A stretch of DNA of 64,000 bases from Serratia marcescens subsp. marcescens ATCC 13880 (GTDB lineage Bacteria; Pseudomonadota; Gammaproteobacteria; Enterobacterales; Enterobacteriaceae): contig NZ_CP071238.1 in assembly GCF_017299535.1 (NCBI RefSeq), positions 5,022,001 through 5,086,000 on the forward strand, in the 5' to 3' direction. The number at the start of each line of letters is the position of its first letter. The stretch's first letter is position 1. Below are positions 8,445 through 18,058 of the stretch, in pieces. Position numbers and translations under genes: made by a program. Under the pieces are notes generated by a model that ran no database searches, was not told the DNA's origin, and was given only the letters and a program-made list of their open reading frames with translations.

Positions 8445-10556
8445 TTGTACCTGTTTGAAAGCCTGAATCTGCTGATTCAACGTTACCTGCCCGAGGAGCA
8501 GATTAAGCGCCTCAAACAGGCATACCTCGTCGCGCGCGACGCGCACGAGGGCCAGACACGCTCCAGCGGTGAGCCCTACATTACTCACCCGGTCGCCGTG
8601 GCCTGCATCCTGGCGGAAATGCGTCTCGACCACGAGACGCTGATGGCGGCGTTGTTGCACGACGTCATCGAAGACACCCCGGCCACCTATCAAGATATGG
8701 AACAGCTGTTCGGCAAGAGCGTCGCCGAACTGGTTGAGGGCGTCTCCAAGCTCGACAAACTGAAGTTCCAGGACAAGAAAGAAGCGCAGGCGGAAAACTT
8801 CCGCAAGATGATCATGGCGATGGTGCAGGATATCCGCGTCGTGCTGATCAAGCTGGCCGACCGTACGCACAACATGCGCACCCTCGGTTCGCTGCGCCCC
8901 GACAAACGCCGGCGCATCGCGCGTGAAACCCTGGAAATCTACAGCCCCCTCGCCCACCGTCTGGGTATTCATCACCTGAAAACCGAGCTGGAAGAGCTGG
9001 GCTTCGAGGCGCTGTACCCAAACCGCTATCGCGTGATCAAGGAAGTGGTGAAAGCCGCGCGCGGCAATCGCAAAGAGATGATTCAAAAAATCCTCTCCGA
9101 GATCGAAGGGCGGCTGACCGAGGCCGGCATCGCCTGCCGCGTCAGCGGAAGGGAAAAACACCTTTACTCCATCTACCTCAAGATGCACCTGAAAGAACAG
9201 CGTTTCCATTCCATCATGGATATCTACGCGTTCCGGGTGATCGTAAAAGAGGTCGATACCTGCTACCGCGTGCTCGGCCAGGTGCACAGCCTGTATAAAC
9301 CGCGCCCGGGGCGGGTGAAAGATTACATCGCCATTCCCAAGGCCAACGGCTATCAATCGCTGCATACCTCGCTGATCGGCCCGCACGGCGTGCCGGTCGA
9401 AGTGCAGATCCGCACCGAAGACATGGACCAGATGGCTGAGATGGGGGTGGCCGCGCACTGGGCTTACAAGGAAAGAGAACAGGGCGAAACCGGCACTACG
9501 GCGCAGATCCGCGCCCAGCGCTGGATGCAAAGCCTGCTGGAGCTGCAGCAAAGCGCCGGCAGTTCGTTTGAATTTATCGAGAGCGTCAAATCCGATCTGT
9601 TCCCGGATGAGATTTACGTTTTCACCCCGGAAGGCCGCATCGTCGAGCTGCCCGCCGGCGCCACGCCGGTCGACTTCGCCTATGCGGTGCATACCGATAT
9701 CGGCCATGCCTGCGTCGGCGCGCGCGTCGATCGTCAGCCGTACCCGCTGTCGCAGTCGCTGACCAGCGGCCAGACCGTCGAGATCATCACCGCGCCGGGC
9801 GCGCGGCCCAACGCCGCCTGGTTGAACTTCGTGGTCAGCTCGAAAGCGCGCGCCAAAATTCGCCAGATGCTGAAGAACCTCAAGCGCGACGACTCCGTCG
9901 GCCTCGGCCGCCGTCTGCTCAACCATGCGCTGGGCGGCAGCCGCAAGCTGGCCGAAATTCCGCAGGAAAACATTCAGCACGAACTGGACCGCATGAAGCT
10001 GGCGACGCTGGACGATCTGCTGGCGGAAATCGGCCTGGGCAACGCCATGAGCGTGGTGGTGGCGAAGAACCTGCAGGGCGATCAGTCCAGCCTGGGCACC
10101 ACCTCCGGCGTGCGCAACCTGGCCATCAAGGGCGCCGACGGCGTGTTGATCACCTTCGCCAAGTGCTGCCGTCCGATTCCGGGCGACCCGATTATCGCTC
10201 ACGTCAGTCCGGGCAAAGGGCTGGTGATCCACCATGAATCTTGCCGCAATATTCGCGGCTATCAGAAAGAGCCTGAGAAGTTCATGGCGGTCGAGTGGGA
10301 TAAAGAGACCGAGCAGGAGTTCATCGCCGAGATCAAGGTGGATATGTTTAACCACCAGGGCGCGCTGGCCAACCTGACGGCGGCGATCAACGCGGCCGAG
10401 TCCAATATTCAGAGCCTGAACACCGAAGAGAAAGACGGTCGGGTTTATAGCGCCTTTATCCGCTTGACCACCCGCGATCGCATCCATTTGGCAAACATTA
10501 TGCGTAAAATCCGTATCATGCCGGATGTGATCAAAGTTAACCGCAACCGAAACTAG
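8445..10556 (+). CDS. spoT: Bifunctional (p)ppGpp synthetase/hydrolase SpoT
   Basis: SpoT degrades (p)ppGpp and makes it under several starvations. The 703-residue protein begins at a TTG codon (YLFESLNLL), the same unusual start as in E. coli. Domains in order are the HD hydrolase with H72-D73 (LLHDVIEDTPAT), the RelA-type synthetase region including KPRPGRVKDYIAIPKANGYQ near residues 284-303, the TGS domain from about 386 (DEIYVFTPEGR), and the zinc-finger-like/ACT C-terminal regions after about 560. Key hydrolase residues are intact. The gene is embedded in the gmk-recG operon and trmH follows after 5 bases. Confidence 0.98.
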   Translation: MYLFESLNLLIQRYLPEEQIKRLKQAYLVARDAHEGQTRSSGEPYITHPVAVACILAEMRLDHETLMAALLHDVIEDTPATYQDMEQLFGKSVAELVEGVSKLDKLKFQDKKEAQAENFRKMIMAMVQDIRVVLIKLADRTHNMRTLGSLRPDKRRRIARETLEIYSPLAHRLGIHHLKTELEELGFEALYPNRYRVIKEVVKAARGNRKEMIQKILSEIEGRLTEAGIACRVSGREKHLYSIYLKMHLKEQRFHSIMDIYAFRVIVKEVDTCYRVLGQVHSLYKPRPGRVKDYIAIPKANGYQSLHTSLIGPHGVPVEVQIRTEDMDQMAEMGVAAHWAYKEREQGETGTTAQIRAQRWMQSLLELQQSAGSSFEFIESVKSDLFPDEIYVFTPEGRIVELPAGATPVDFAYAVHTDIGHACVGARVDRQPYPLSQSLTSGQTVEIITAPGARPNAAWLNFVVSSKARAKIRQMLKNLKRDDSVGLGRRLLNHALGGSRKLAEIPQENIQHELDRMKLATLDDLLAEIGLGNAMSVVVAKNLQGDQSSLGTTSGVRNLAIKGADGVLITFAKCCRPIPGDPIIAHVSPGKGLVIHHESCRNIRGYQKEPEKFMAVEWDKETEQEFIAEIKVDMFNHQGALANLTAAINAAESNIQSLNTEEKDGRVYSAFIRLTTRDRIHLANIMRKIRIMPDVIKVNRNRN

Positions 10557-10561
10557 CGCTT

Positions 10562-11257
10562 ATGAGTCCTGAACGCTATGCGCGGATTTGTGAAATGCTT
10601 GCGACCCGGCAGCCGGATCTGACGGTCTGCCTGGAGCAGGTGCACAAGCCGCATAACGTCTCCGCCATTATCCGCACCGCCGACGCCGTCGGCGTGCATC
10701 AGGTCCACGCCGTGTGGCCCACCACCCGCATGCGCACCCTGGTTTCCTCCGCCGCCGGCAGCAACAGCTGGGTCAGCGTTAAAACCCATCCCACCATCGG
10801 CGACGCGGTCGGTCACCTGAAAGCGCAGGGCATGCAAATTCTGGCCACCAACCTGTCTGCGCGCGCGGTCGATTTCCGCGAGGTGGACTACACCCGGCCA
10901 ACCTGCGTGCTGCTCGGCCAGGAAAAAACCGGCATCACCGAAGAAGCGCTGGCGCTGGCCGATCAAGACATCGTCATTCCGATGATCGGCATGGTGCAAT
11001 CGCTCAACGTCTCCGTGGCCTCCGCGCTGATCCTGTATGAGGCGCAGCGCCAGCGGCAGAACGCCGGTCTGTATCGCCGCGACAACAGCATGCTGGACGA
11101 AGAAGAGCAGCAGCGTCTGCTGTTCGAAGGCGGCTATCCGGTGCTGGCCAACGTGGCCAAGCGCAAGGGGCTGCCGCGTCCGCAGATCGACGAACAGGGC
11201 CAGGTGGTCGCCAGCGCCGAATGGTGGGCGGCCATGCAGGCGACGGTGCGCAAATGA
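10562..11257 (+). CDS. trmH: tRNA (guanosine(18)-2'-O)-methyltransferase
   Basis: TrmH (SpoU) 2'-O-methylates G18 in the D-loop of tRNAs using S-adenosylmethionine. The 231-residue protein shows SPOUT-family trefoil-knot signatures: NVSAIIRTADAVGVHQV (about 31-47), LLGQEKTGI (about 117-125) and NVSVASALILYEAQRQRQ (about 149-166). It follows spoT by 5 bases, and its TGA overlaps the recG start (ATGA at 11254-11257), indicating translational coupling. Confidence 0.97.
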   Translation: MSPERYARICEMLATRQPDLTVCLEQVHKPHNVSAIIRTADAVGVHQVHAVWPTTRMRTLVSSAAGSNSWVSVKTHPTIGDAVGHLKAQGMQILATNLSARAVDFREVDYTRPTCVLLGQEKTGITEEALALADQDIVIPMIGMVQSLNVSVASALILYEAQRQRQNAGLYRRDNSMLDEEEQQRLLFEGGYPVLANVAKRKGLPRPQIDEQGQVVASAEWWAAMQATVRK

Positions 11258-13335
11258 AAGGCCGCCTGCTGGATGCTGTCCCACTCACCACGCTTTCCGG
11301 GGTTGGCGCCAGCCAGGCGGGCAAACTGGCCAAGCTTGGCCTCGACACCATTCAGGATCTGCTGCTGCACCTGCCGCTGCGCTACGAAGACCGCACCCGT
11401 CTCTACCCGATCAACGATCTGCTGCCGGGCATCTACGCCACGGTAGAAGGGGAAGTGCTGCGCAGCGACATCAGCTTCGGCCGCCGCCGCATGCTGACCT
11501 GCCAGATCAGCGACGGCACCGGCATCCTCACCATGCGGTTCTTCAACTTCAACGCCGCAATGAAAAACAGCCTGGCCACCGGCCGCCGCGTGACCGCCTA
11601 CGGCGAGATCAAACGCGGCAACCACGGCGCGGAGATCATCCATCCGGAATACCGTATTCAGGGCGAAACCAGCGAGGTTGAGCTGCAGGAGTCGCTGACG
11701 CCGGTTTACCCCACCACCGAAGGGGTGCGGCAGGCCACGCTGCGCAAGCTGACCGATCAGGCGCTGGCGCTGCTGGATACCTGCGCCATCGCCGAGCTGC
11801 TGCCGCCGGAGCTGAGCGGCGGCCTGATGAGCCTGCCGCAGGCGCTGCACACCCTGCACCGCCCGCCGCCGGACATCCAGCTGGCGGATCTGGAGCTGGG
11901 CAAACACCCGGCGCAAAAGCGTCTTATCCTCGAAGAGCTGCTGGCGCATAACCTCAGCATGCTGGCGGTGCGCGCCGGCGCGCAGAGTTATCAGGCGCAG
12001 CCGCTGCTGCCGGACGATCGGCTGAAAAACCGTTTTCTCGCCCAGTTGCCGTTCTCGCCGACCGGCGCGCAAACGCGCGTGGTGGCCGACATCGAAGCCG
12101 ATATGCAAAAAGACTTCCCGATGATGCGGCTGGTGCAGGGCGACGTCGGCTCCGGCAAAACGCTGGTGGCGGCGCTGGCGGCGCTTCGCGCCATCGCGCA
12201 CGGCAAGCAGGTGGCGCTGATGGCGCCGACCGAGCTGCTGGCCGAACAACATGCCAACAACTTCCGCCAGTGGTTCGAACCGCTGGGGTTGGAAGTCGGC
12301 TGGCTGGCCGGCAAGCAGAAAGGCAAGGCGCGCATTGCACAGCAGGAAGCCATCGCCAGCGGCCAGGTGTCGATGGTGGTCGGCACCCACGCCATCTTCC
12401 AGGAGCAGGTGCAGTTCAACGGCCTGGCGCTGGTGATCATCGATGAGCAGCACCGCTTCGGGGTGCATCAGCGGCTGGCGCTGTGGGAGAAAGGCGAAGA
12501 GCAAGGCTTCCACGCCCATCAGCTGATCATGACCGCCACGCCGATCCCGCGCACGCTGGCGATGACCGCCTACGCCGATCTCGATACCTCGGTCATCGAC
12601 GAGCTGCCGCCGGGCCGTACGCCGGTGACCACCGTCGCCATTCCCGATACCCGCCGCGCCGACATCATTCAGCGGGTGAAAAGCGCCTGTCTGGAAGAGG
12701 GGCGACAGGCTTACTGGGTGTGCACGCTGATCGAAGAGTCCGAGCTGCTGGAAGCGCAGGCGGCGGAAGCCACTTGGGAAGAATTGAAAGCCGCGCTGCC
12801 GGAGCTGAAGGTGGCGCTGGTGCACGGCCGCATGAAAGCGCAGGAAAAGCAGGCGGTGATGCAGGCGTTTAAACAGGGCGAGCTGCAGCTGTTGGTCGCC
12901 ACCACGGTGATCGAAGTCGGCGTCGACGTGCCGAACGCCAGCCTGATGATCATCGAAAACCCGGAACGGCTGGGCCTGGCGCAGCTTCACCAGCTGCGCG
13001 GCCGCGTAGGGCGCGGCGCCGTGGCCTCACACTGCGTGTTGCTGTACAAAACGCCGCTGAGCAAAACCGCGCAAACGCGCCTGCAAGTGCTGCGCGACAG
13101 CAACGACGGCTTCGTCATCGCGCAGCGCGATCTGGAGATCCGCGGCCCGGGCGAGCTGCTGGGCACCCGCCAGACCGGCAGTGCCGAATTCAAGGTGGCG
13201 GATCTGCTGCGCGACCAGGCGATGATCCCCGAAGTGCAGCGCGTCGCTCGCCATCTCCATCAGCACTATCCGGAACACGCCCAGGCGCTGATCGAACGCT
13301 GGCTGCCGGAGAAGGCGCGCTACTCCAACGCATAA
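11254..13335 (+). CDS. recG: ATP-dependent DNA helicase RecG
   Basis: RecG is a branch-migration helicase that reverses stalled forks and processes Holliday junctions and R-loops. From the ATG at 11254 (MKGRLLDAVPLTTLSGVG) the protein is 693 residues, identical in length to E. coli. The N-terminal wedge/OB region contains the family GVG motif. It is followed by Walker A GDVGSGKT (about 296-303), the DEQH box with HRFGVHQR (about 396-406) and the QLRGRVGRG motif VI (about 577-585). It is the last gene of the operon and is closed by a bidirectional terminator. Confidence 0.98.
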   Translation: MKGRLLDAVPLTTLSGVGASQAGKLAKLGLDTIQDLLLHLPLRYEDRTRLYPINDLLPGIYATVEGEVLRSDISFGRRRMLTCQISDGTGILTMRFFNFNAAMKNSLATGRRVTAYGEIKRGNHGAEIIHPEYRIQGETSEVELQESLTPVYPTTEGVRQATLRKLTDQALALLDTCAIAELLPPELSGGLMSLPQALHTLHRPPPDIQLADLELGKHPAQKRLILEELLAHNLSMLAVRAGAQSYQAQPLLPDDRLKNRFLAQLPFSPTGAQTRVVADIEADMQKDFPMMRLVQGDVGSGKTLVAALAALRAIAHGKQVALMAPTELLAEQHANNFRQWFEPLGLEVGWLAGKQKGKARIAQQEAIASGQVSMVVGTHAIFQEQVQFNGLALVIIDEQHRFGVHQRLALWEKGEEQGFHAHQLIMTATPIPRTLAMTAYADLDTSVIDELPPGRTPVTTVAIPDTRRADIIQRVKSACLEEGRQAYWVCTLIEESELLEAQAAEATWEELKAALPELKVALVHGRMKAQEKQAVMQAFKQGELQLLVATTVIEVGVDVPNASLMIIENPERLGLAQLHQLRGRVGRGAVASHCVLLYKTPLSKTAQTRLQVLRDSNDGFVIAQRDLEIRGPGELLGTRQTGSAEFKVADLLRDQAMIPEVQRVARHLHQHYPEHAQALIERWLPEKARYSNA

Positions 13336-13360
13336 AAAAGGGCGCCTGCGGCGCCCTTTT
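13336..13360. terminator. Bidirectional terminator between recG and gltS
   Basis: AAAAAGGGCGCC-TGC-GGCGCCCTTTT forms a perfect GC-rich stem with A residues on one side and T residues on the other. It directly follows the recG stop and lies 18 bases before the convergent gltS stop. Confidence 0.85.
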
Positions 13361-13377
13361 CGTGGTGACTCGCGATA

Positions 13378-14589
13378 TCACCCCACCGCCGGGAACACCG
13401 GCAGCAGCAGATACAGCTTGATGACGATGGCGTTGGCGATATCGATAAAGAACGCCCCCACCATCGGCACCACCAGAAACGCCAGATGCGACGGGCCGAA
13501 GCGATCGGTGATCGCCTGCATGTTGGCGATCGCCGTCGGCGTGGCGCCCATGCCGAAGCCGCAGTGGCCGGCGGCCAGCACCGCCGCGTCGTAGTTCTTG
13601 CCCATCACCCGGTAAGTAACAAAGATCGCGTACAGCGCCATCACCAGCGTCTGCACCGCCAGGATCGCCAGCATCGGCAACGCCAGCGAAGCCAGCTCCC
13701 AAAGGCGCAGGCTCATCAACGCCATCGCCAGGAACAGCGACAGGCTGACATTACCCAGCACCGATACCGCCCGTTCGAACACGGTATAGAAACCGGTGAA
13801 GGCCAGGGTGTTGCTGAGGATCACCCCGACGAACAGCACGCAAACGAAGTTAGGCAGCTCAAACACCGTTCCGTTCAGCAGGCCGGCAATCAGCTGCCCC
13901 AGGCTCAGACAGATGGCGATCATGGCGATGGTTTCGATCATCACCAGCGAGGTGATCAGGCGGCCGCTTTCCGGCTTCTCGAAACCGCTCGGCTGCACGC
14001 TGTCTTCCGGGGTGCCTTCCGGCGTAGAGGAGTGTTTGACCAGATAGCGCGCCACCGGGCCGCCGATCAGGCCGCCCAGCACCAGGCCGAAGGTGGCGCA
14101 GGCCATGGCGACTTCCGTCGCGTTTTCAAAGCCGTAGCGCTCGATGAACAGCTTGCTCCAGGCCGCCCCGGTGCCGTGGCCGCCCGACAGGGTGATCGAC
14201 CCGGCGATCAGGCCCATCAGCGGATCCAACCCCAGCATTTTCGCCATGCCGATGCCGATGGCGTTCTGCACCAGCAGCAGCCCCAGCACCACGAACAGGA
14301 ATACCATCAGCGCCTTGCCGCCGGCGCGCAACCGCGCCAGGTTGGCGTTCAGGCCGATGGTGGCGAAGAAGGCCAGCATCAGCGGATCCTTCAGCGACAT
14401 GTCAAAGCTGATTTCCCAGTTGGCGAACTTTTTCAGGGCTAACAGCAGGAGGGCCACCAGCAAACCGCCGGCGACGGGAGCGGGAATGGTATATTTTCGC
14501 AGCAGGGGAATGCTTCTGACGCACTTGCCTCCGAGAAGCAAAACCAGCGTCGCCGCGACTAACGTGCCATAAGTATCAAGATGAAACAT
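13378..14589 (-). CDS. gltS: Sodium/glutamate symporter GltS
   Basis: GltS is an inner-membrane Na+-coupled glutamate importer of the ESS family. The 403-residue protein begins MFHLDTYGTLVAATLVLLLGGKCVR and has about ten hydrophobic helices in two halves. The glycine/serine-rich re-entrant loop GSITLSGGHGTGAAWS (about 149-164) and its C-terminal counterpart GHCGFGMGATPTA (about 341-353) are characteristic. It is convergent with recG and divergent from xanP, as in E. coli. Confidence 0.96.
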   Translation of the reverse strand: MFHLDTYGTLVAATLVLLLGGKCVRSIPLLRKYTIPAPVAGGLLVALLLLALKKFANWEISFDMSLKDPLMLAFFATIGLNANLARLRAGGKALMVFLFVVLGLLLVQNAIGIGMAKMLGLDPLMGLIAGSITLSGGHGTGAAWSKLFIERYGFENATEVAMACATFGLVLGGLIGGPVARYLVKHSSTPEGTPEDSVQPSGFEKPESGRLITSLVMIETIAMIAICLSLGQLIAGLLNGTVFELPNFVCVLFVGVILSNTLAFTGFYTVFERAVSVLGNVSLSLFLAMALMSLRLWELASLALPMLAILAVQTLVMALYAIFVTYRVMGKNYDAAVLAAGHCGFGMGATPTAIANMQAITDRFGPSHLAFLVVPMVGAFFIDIANAIVIKLYLLLPVFPAVG

Positions 14590-14759
14590 CCAGGTACTCC
14601 ATGTAAGGGAAAAGATCCAAATAAAAATAATAAGTTATAGAAAACCACTTAGTTTTTAAACTTGATGAGTGCAGGATTAGAAGTAAAAAACGCTGAGATG
14701 ACAAGAAAAAATGAATGAAAATGCGACATAAACGAGAAAGTCGGCAACATAATATTTGC

Positions 14760-14797
14760 GCGCAACCGTTTGCTTTTGCGGGGCGGGGCATTAAAAT
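14760..14797 (+). promoter_or_regulatory. xanP promoter with an overlapping PurR-like operator
   Basis: A 16-base element at 14760-14775 (GCGCAACCGTTTGCTT) matches the PurR consensus ACGCAAACGTTTGCGT at 13 of 16 positions. It overlaps a candidate -35 (TTGCTT, 14770-14775), which is 16 bases from a -10 (TAAAAT, 14792-14797). The predicted start lies about 25 bases before the xanP ATG. The fit of a purine-repressor site on a purine transporter promoter is suggestive; binding is inferred, not shown. Confidence 0.5.
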
Positions 14798-14829
14798 GCC
14801 TGCTTTGCCGTATCTGGAAACGCCACACC

Positions 14830-16230
14830 ATGAGCATGTCATCCTCCGAGCTTGATGCCGCGCGCCAAGCCGCCTCAGAACCCCGCGCCAGTGAACTGAT
14901 TTATCGCCTGGAAGATCGCCCGCCGCTGCCGCAAACGCTGTTTGCCGCCGGCCAGCATCTGCTGGCGATGTTCGTCGCGGTGATCACACCGGCTCTGCTG
15001 ATCTGCCAGGCGCTGGGCCTGCCAGCACAGGATACCCAGCACATCATCAGCATGTCGCTGTTCGCCTCCGGTCTGGCTTCCATTCTGCAAATCAAAACCT
15101 GGGGACCGGTGGGTTCCGGGCTGTTGTCGATTCAGGGCACCAGCTTCAATTTCGTTTCGCCGCTGATCATGGGCGGTCTGGCGCTGAAAAACGGCGGCGC
15201 CGACGTGCCGACCATGATGGCCGCGCTGTTCGGCACCCTGATGGTCGCTTCTTGCACCGAAATTTTACTGTCGCGCGTGCTGCATCTGGCGCGCCGCATC
15301 ATCACCCCGCTGGTTTCCGGCATCGTGGTGATGATCATTGGCCTGTCGCTGATTCAGGTCGGTCTGACCTCGATCGGCGGCGGTTATGCCGCGATGAACG
15401 ATCACAGCTTCGGCTCACCGAAAAACCTGCTGCTGGCCGGCGCGGTGCTGGCGGTCATCATCCTGCTGAACCGCCAGCGCAACCCTTACCTGCGCGTCGC
15501 TTCGCTGGTGATCGCCATGGCGGTCGGCTATCTGTTGGCCTGGGCGATGGACATGCTGCCCGCCGACGCACCGGCAGCTCCAACGGCGGCGATCACCATC
15601 CCCACGCCGCTCTATTACGGCCTGGGCTTCGACTGGAACCTGCTGCTGCCGCTGATGCTGATCTTTATGGTCACCTCGCTGGAAACCATCGGCGACATCA
15701 CCGCCACTTCCGACGTCTCCGAACAGCCTGTCAGCGGGCCGCTGTACATGAAGCGCCTGAAGGGCGGCGTACTGGCCAACGGCCTGAACTCGATGCTGTC
15801 GGCGGTGTTCAACACCTTCCCCAACTCCTGCTTCGGCCAGAACAACGGCGTGATCCAGCTAACCGGCGTCGCCAGCCGCTATGTCGGCTTCGTGGTGGCG
15901 CTGATGCTGATCGCGCTGGGGCTGTTCCCGGCGGTGGCCGGCTTCGTGCAGCACATCCCCGAGCCGGTACTGGGCGGCGCGACCATCGTGATGTTCGGCA
16001 CCATCGCCGCCTCCGGCGTGCGCATCGTGTCGCGCGAGCGCCTGAACCGCCGCGCCATCATGATCATGGCGCTGTCGCTGGCCGTCGGCATGGGCGTCTC
16101 CCAGCAGCCGCTGATCCTGCAGTTCGCGCCGGACTGGCTGAAAACCCTGCTCTCTTCCGGCATCGCCGCCGGCGGCATTACCGCCATCGTGCTGAACCTG
16201 GTGTTTCCGCAGGAACACGAGAAAAAGTAA
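14830..16230 (+). CDS. xanP: Xanthine permease XanP
   Basis: XanP is a high-affinity proton-coupled xanthine importer of the NCS2 family. From the ATG at 14830 ([12 protein letters not shown]) it is 466 residues, compared with 463 in E. coli. The 20 residues of open frame upstream are not family-like and would overlap the promoter. Very strong conservation is seen across [17 protein letters not shown] (about 95-111), [20 protein letters not shown] (about 281-300) and [20 protein letters not shown] (about 325-344), which carry the NCS2 substrate-binding Gln/Asn motifs. It is monocistronic, with a terminator after it. Confidence 0.96.
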   Translation: MSMSSSELDAARQAASEPRASELIYRLEDRPPLPQTLFAAGQHLLAMFVAVITPALLICQALGLPAQDTQHIISMSLFASGLASILQIKTWGPVGSGLLSIQGTSFNFVSPLIMGGLALKNGGADVPTMMAALFGTLMVASCTEILLSRVLHLARRIITPLVSGIVVMIIGLSLIQVGLTSIGGGYAAMNDHSFGSPKNLLLAGAVLAVIILLNRQRNPYLRVASLVIAMAVGYLLAWAMDMLPADAPAAPTAAITIPTPLYYGLGFDWNLLLPLMLIFMVTSLETIGDITATSDVSEQPVSGPLYMKRLKGGVLANGLNSMLSAVFNTFPNSCFGQNNGVIQLTGVASRYVGFVVALMLIALGLFPAVAGFVQHIPEPVLGGATIVMFGTIAASGVRIVSRERLNRRAIMIMALSLAVGMGVSQQPLILQFAPDWLKTLLSSGIAAGGITAIVLNLVFPQEHEKK

Positions 16231-16247
16231 CCCGCCCATTGGCGTTC

Positions 16248-16273
16248 AAACGGCCGCTTGCGGCCGTTTTTTA
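16248..16273 (+). terminator. Terminator of xanP
   Basis: AAACGGCCGC-TTG-CGGCCGTTTTTT forms a strong GC stem with a T tract 17 bases after the xanP stop. Confidence 0.88.
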
Positions 16274-16358
16274 TTGTCTATCAGACCATTGCCCTTGAGA
16301 TGCCCAGCCAATTGCGGCATAAACAGGGTATCTTTTTTGACCGATGCGGATGTAGACG

Positions 16359-18020
16359 ATGAAATTTATCGGAAAGCTGTTGCTGACGTTGCTGCTGCTG
16401 ATCGTGCTGGCGGTGGTGCTGCTGTACCTGGTCGGGCAAACCCGCTGGGCGGCAGGCCGCCTGAGCGCCTGGATCAGCGACAACAGCGAATACCGCCTGT
16501 CGATAGGAAAAATCACCCATTCGTGGCGCCAACCGGACCAGATCGCTCTGGAAGACGTGCGGCTGGCGCGCAGCGGCCAGCCGCAGGCGCTGGTCGCCAA
16601 ACGCGTCGATCTCGGCCTCAGCCTGCGCCAAATCACCGAACCGCGCTATTTCCACAGCGTCACGCTGCGTGACGGCACGCTGAACGTGCAGCCGCAGACT
16701 GCGGCGCTGCCTGTACAGGCCGACGTGCTGCAACTGAGCAACATGGCGCTGCAATCCAACGATAACGCGTGGCAGCTCAACGCGCAGCAGGTCAATGCCG
16801 GCATCACGCCGTGGCGCCCGCTGGCCGGCCATCTGCTGGGGGACAACAATCAGTTCCAGTTCAGCGCCGGTTCGATGACGCTGAACGGCATCCCCGCTTC
16901 GAAGGTGTTGGTGCAGGGGGAGCAAAAGCAGGGTCAGCTGCTGTTGAACAATTTCGGCGCCGATCTGGCGCAGGGCGACCTGACCGGCGTAGCCAGCCGC
17001 GCCGCCGACGGCAGTTGGCAGGTGGATCGCCTGCGGCTGAGCGGCGTGCGCCTGCAGACCCCGATGACGTTGGCGGAATTCATGCGGCGCTTTACCGCCC
17101 TGCCGCCGGTCACCCTCAAGCGTTTCGATCTGATCGACGCGCGCCTGGAAGGCAAGGCGTGGGCGTTTAACGATCTCGATCTGTCGCTGCAAAACGTCAG
17201 CATCGAAAAAGGCGATTGGCGCAGCGAAGACGGCTCACTCAACGTCAATGCCAGTGATGTGATCAACGGCGGTTTCCATCTGATCGACCCGATCGCCACC
17301 CTGCGCCTCTCCTCCGCCGGCATCGCCATTCAGCAGTTCACCACCCGTTGGGAAGGCGGGCTGCTGCGCACCTCCGGCAATTGGCTGCGCGCCGGCAAAC
17401 GCCTGCAGCTGGATGAAGTGGCCATGGCGGCGCTGGAGTACACCCTGCCTATCGACTGGCGCGAGCTGTGGCTGAAACCGCTGCCGGACTGGCTGGCCGA
17501 GGTGTACGTCACCAAGCTGACCACCAACCGCAATCTGATTATCGATATCAACCCGGCATTCCCGTTCCAGATCACCGCGCTGGACGGTTACGGCAGCAAC
17601 CTGCTGCTGGCGCGCGACCACCAGTGGGGCATATGGTCCGGTTCGCTGAACCTGAACGGCAGCGAGGCGACCTTCAACAAGATCGACGTGCGGCGCCCTT
17701 CGCTGGCGCTGAACGCCGACGCCAGCCAGATCGCCGTCACCGAACTCAGCGCCTTCATGCCTAATGGGTTGCTTGAGGCCAAAGCGACCGTCGATCAGTT
17801 GCCGGGCAAGCCGTTCCAGCTGATGCTGCACGGCCGCTCGGTACCGCTCAATACCTTGCAGCAATGGGGATGGCAGCCGGTGCCGCTGACGGGCGACGGC
17901 AACCTTGAGCTGCAGTTGAAAGGGCTGCTGAACAGCGACGGGCCGTTCAAAGCTTCATTGAAGGGGACTCTGCAAGCCACCGCCGGCGACGGCCAGACGG
18001 TGAACCAACAGCTGCCGTAA
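16359..18020 (+). CDS. yicH: AsmA-family protein YicH
   Basis: YicH belongs to the AsmA-like proteins of the envelope, which have an N-terminal membrane anchor and a long periplasmic beta-rich body related to lipid-transfer proteins. The 553-residue protein starts MKFIGKLLLTLLLLIVLAVV, a clear signal anchor at residues 1-25. The rest is hydrophilic and beta-strand-like, with the AsmA pattern (KRVDLGLSLRQI, GDLTGVASRAADGSWQV) near 80 and 210. E. coli YicH is 569 residues. A role in phospholipid transport is family-level inference. It follows xanP but probably has its own promoter; its end directly abuts fabY, a junction not present in E. coli. Confidence 0.9.
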   Translation: MKFIGKLLLTLLLLIVLAVVLLYLVGQTRWAAGRLSAWISDNSEYRLSIGKITHSWRQPDQIALEDVRLARSGQPQALVAKRVDLGLSLRQITEPRYFHSVTLRDGTLNVQPQTAALPVQADVLQLSNMALQSNDNAWQLNAQQVNAGITPWRPLAGHLLGDNNQFQFSAGSMTLNGIPASKVLVQGEQKQGQLLLNNFGADLAQGDLTGVASRAADGSWQVDRLRLSGVRLQTPMTLAEFMRRFTALPPVTLKRFDLIDARLEGKAWAFNDLDLSLQNVSIEKGDWRSEDGSLNVNASDVINGGFHLIDPIATLRLSSAGIAIQQFTTRWEGGLLRTSGNWLRAGKRLQLDEVAMAALEYTLPIDWRELWLKPLPDWLAEVYVTKLTTNRNLIIDINPAFPFQITALDGYGSNLLLARDHQWGIWSGSLNLNGSEATFNKIDVRRPSLALNADASQIAVTELSAFMPNGLLEAKATVDQLPGKPFQLMLHGRSVPLNTLQQWGWQPVPLTGDGNLELQLKGLLNSDGPFKASLKGTLQATAGDGQTVNQQLP

Positions 18021-18058
18021 TGCACTGCGCGGCCCGCCCTCAGGGCAGGGCCGCCGCC

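Noticed and set aside
8427..10487. 686-codon open frame antisense to spoT
   Set aside because: It mirrors spoT codon by codon, is rich in His/Gln/Arg/Asp as antisense frames of GC-rich genes are, and has no ribosome binding site. Similar long antisense frames over recG (11134-12990), typA (21407-23035), kup (53111-54805), glnA (23352-24734) and mnmG (60872-62569) were rejected for the same reason.
18021..18058. Mobile element or integration site at the yicH-fabY junction
   Set aside because: No transposase, integrase, tRNA or flanking direct repeat is visible in or around the 38-base gap.
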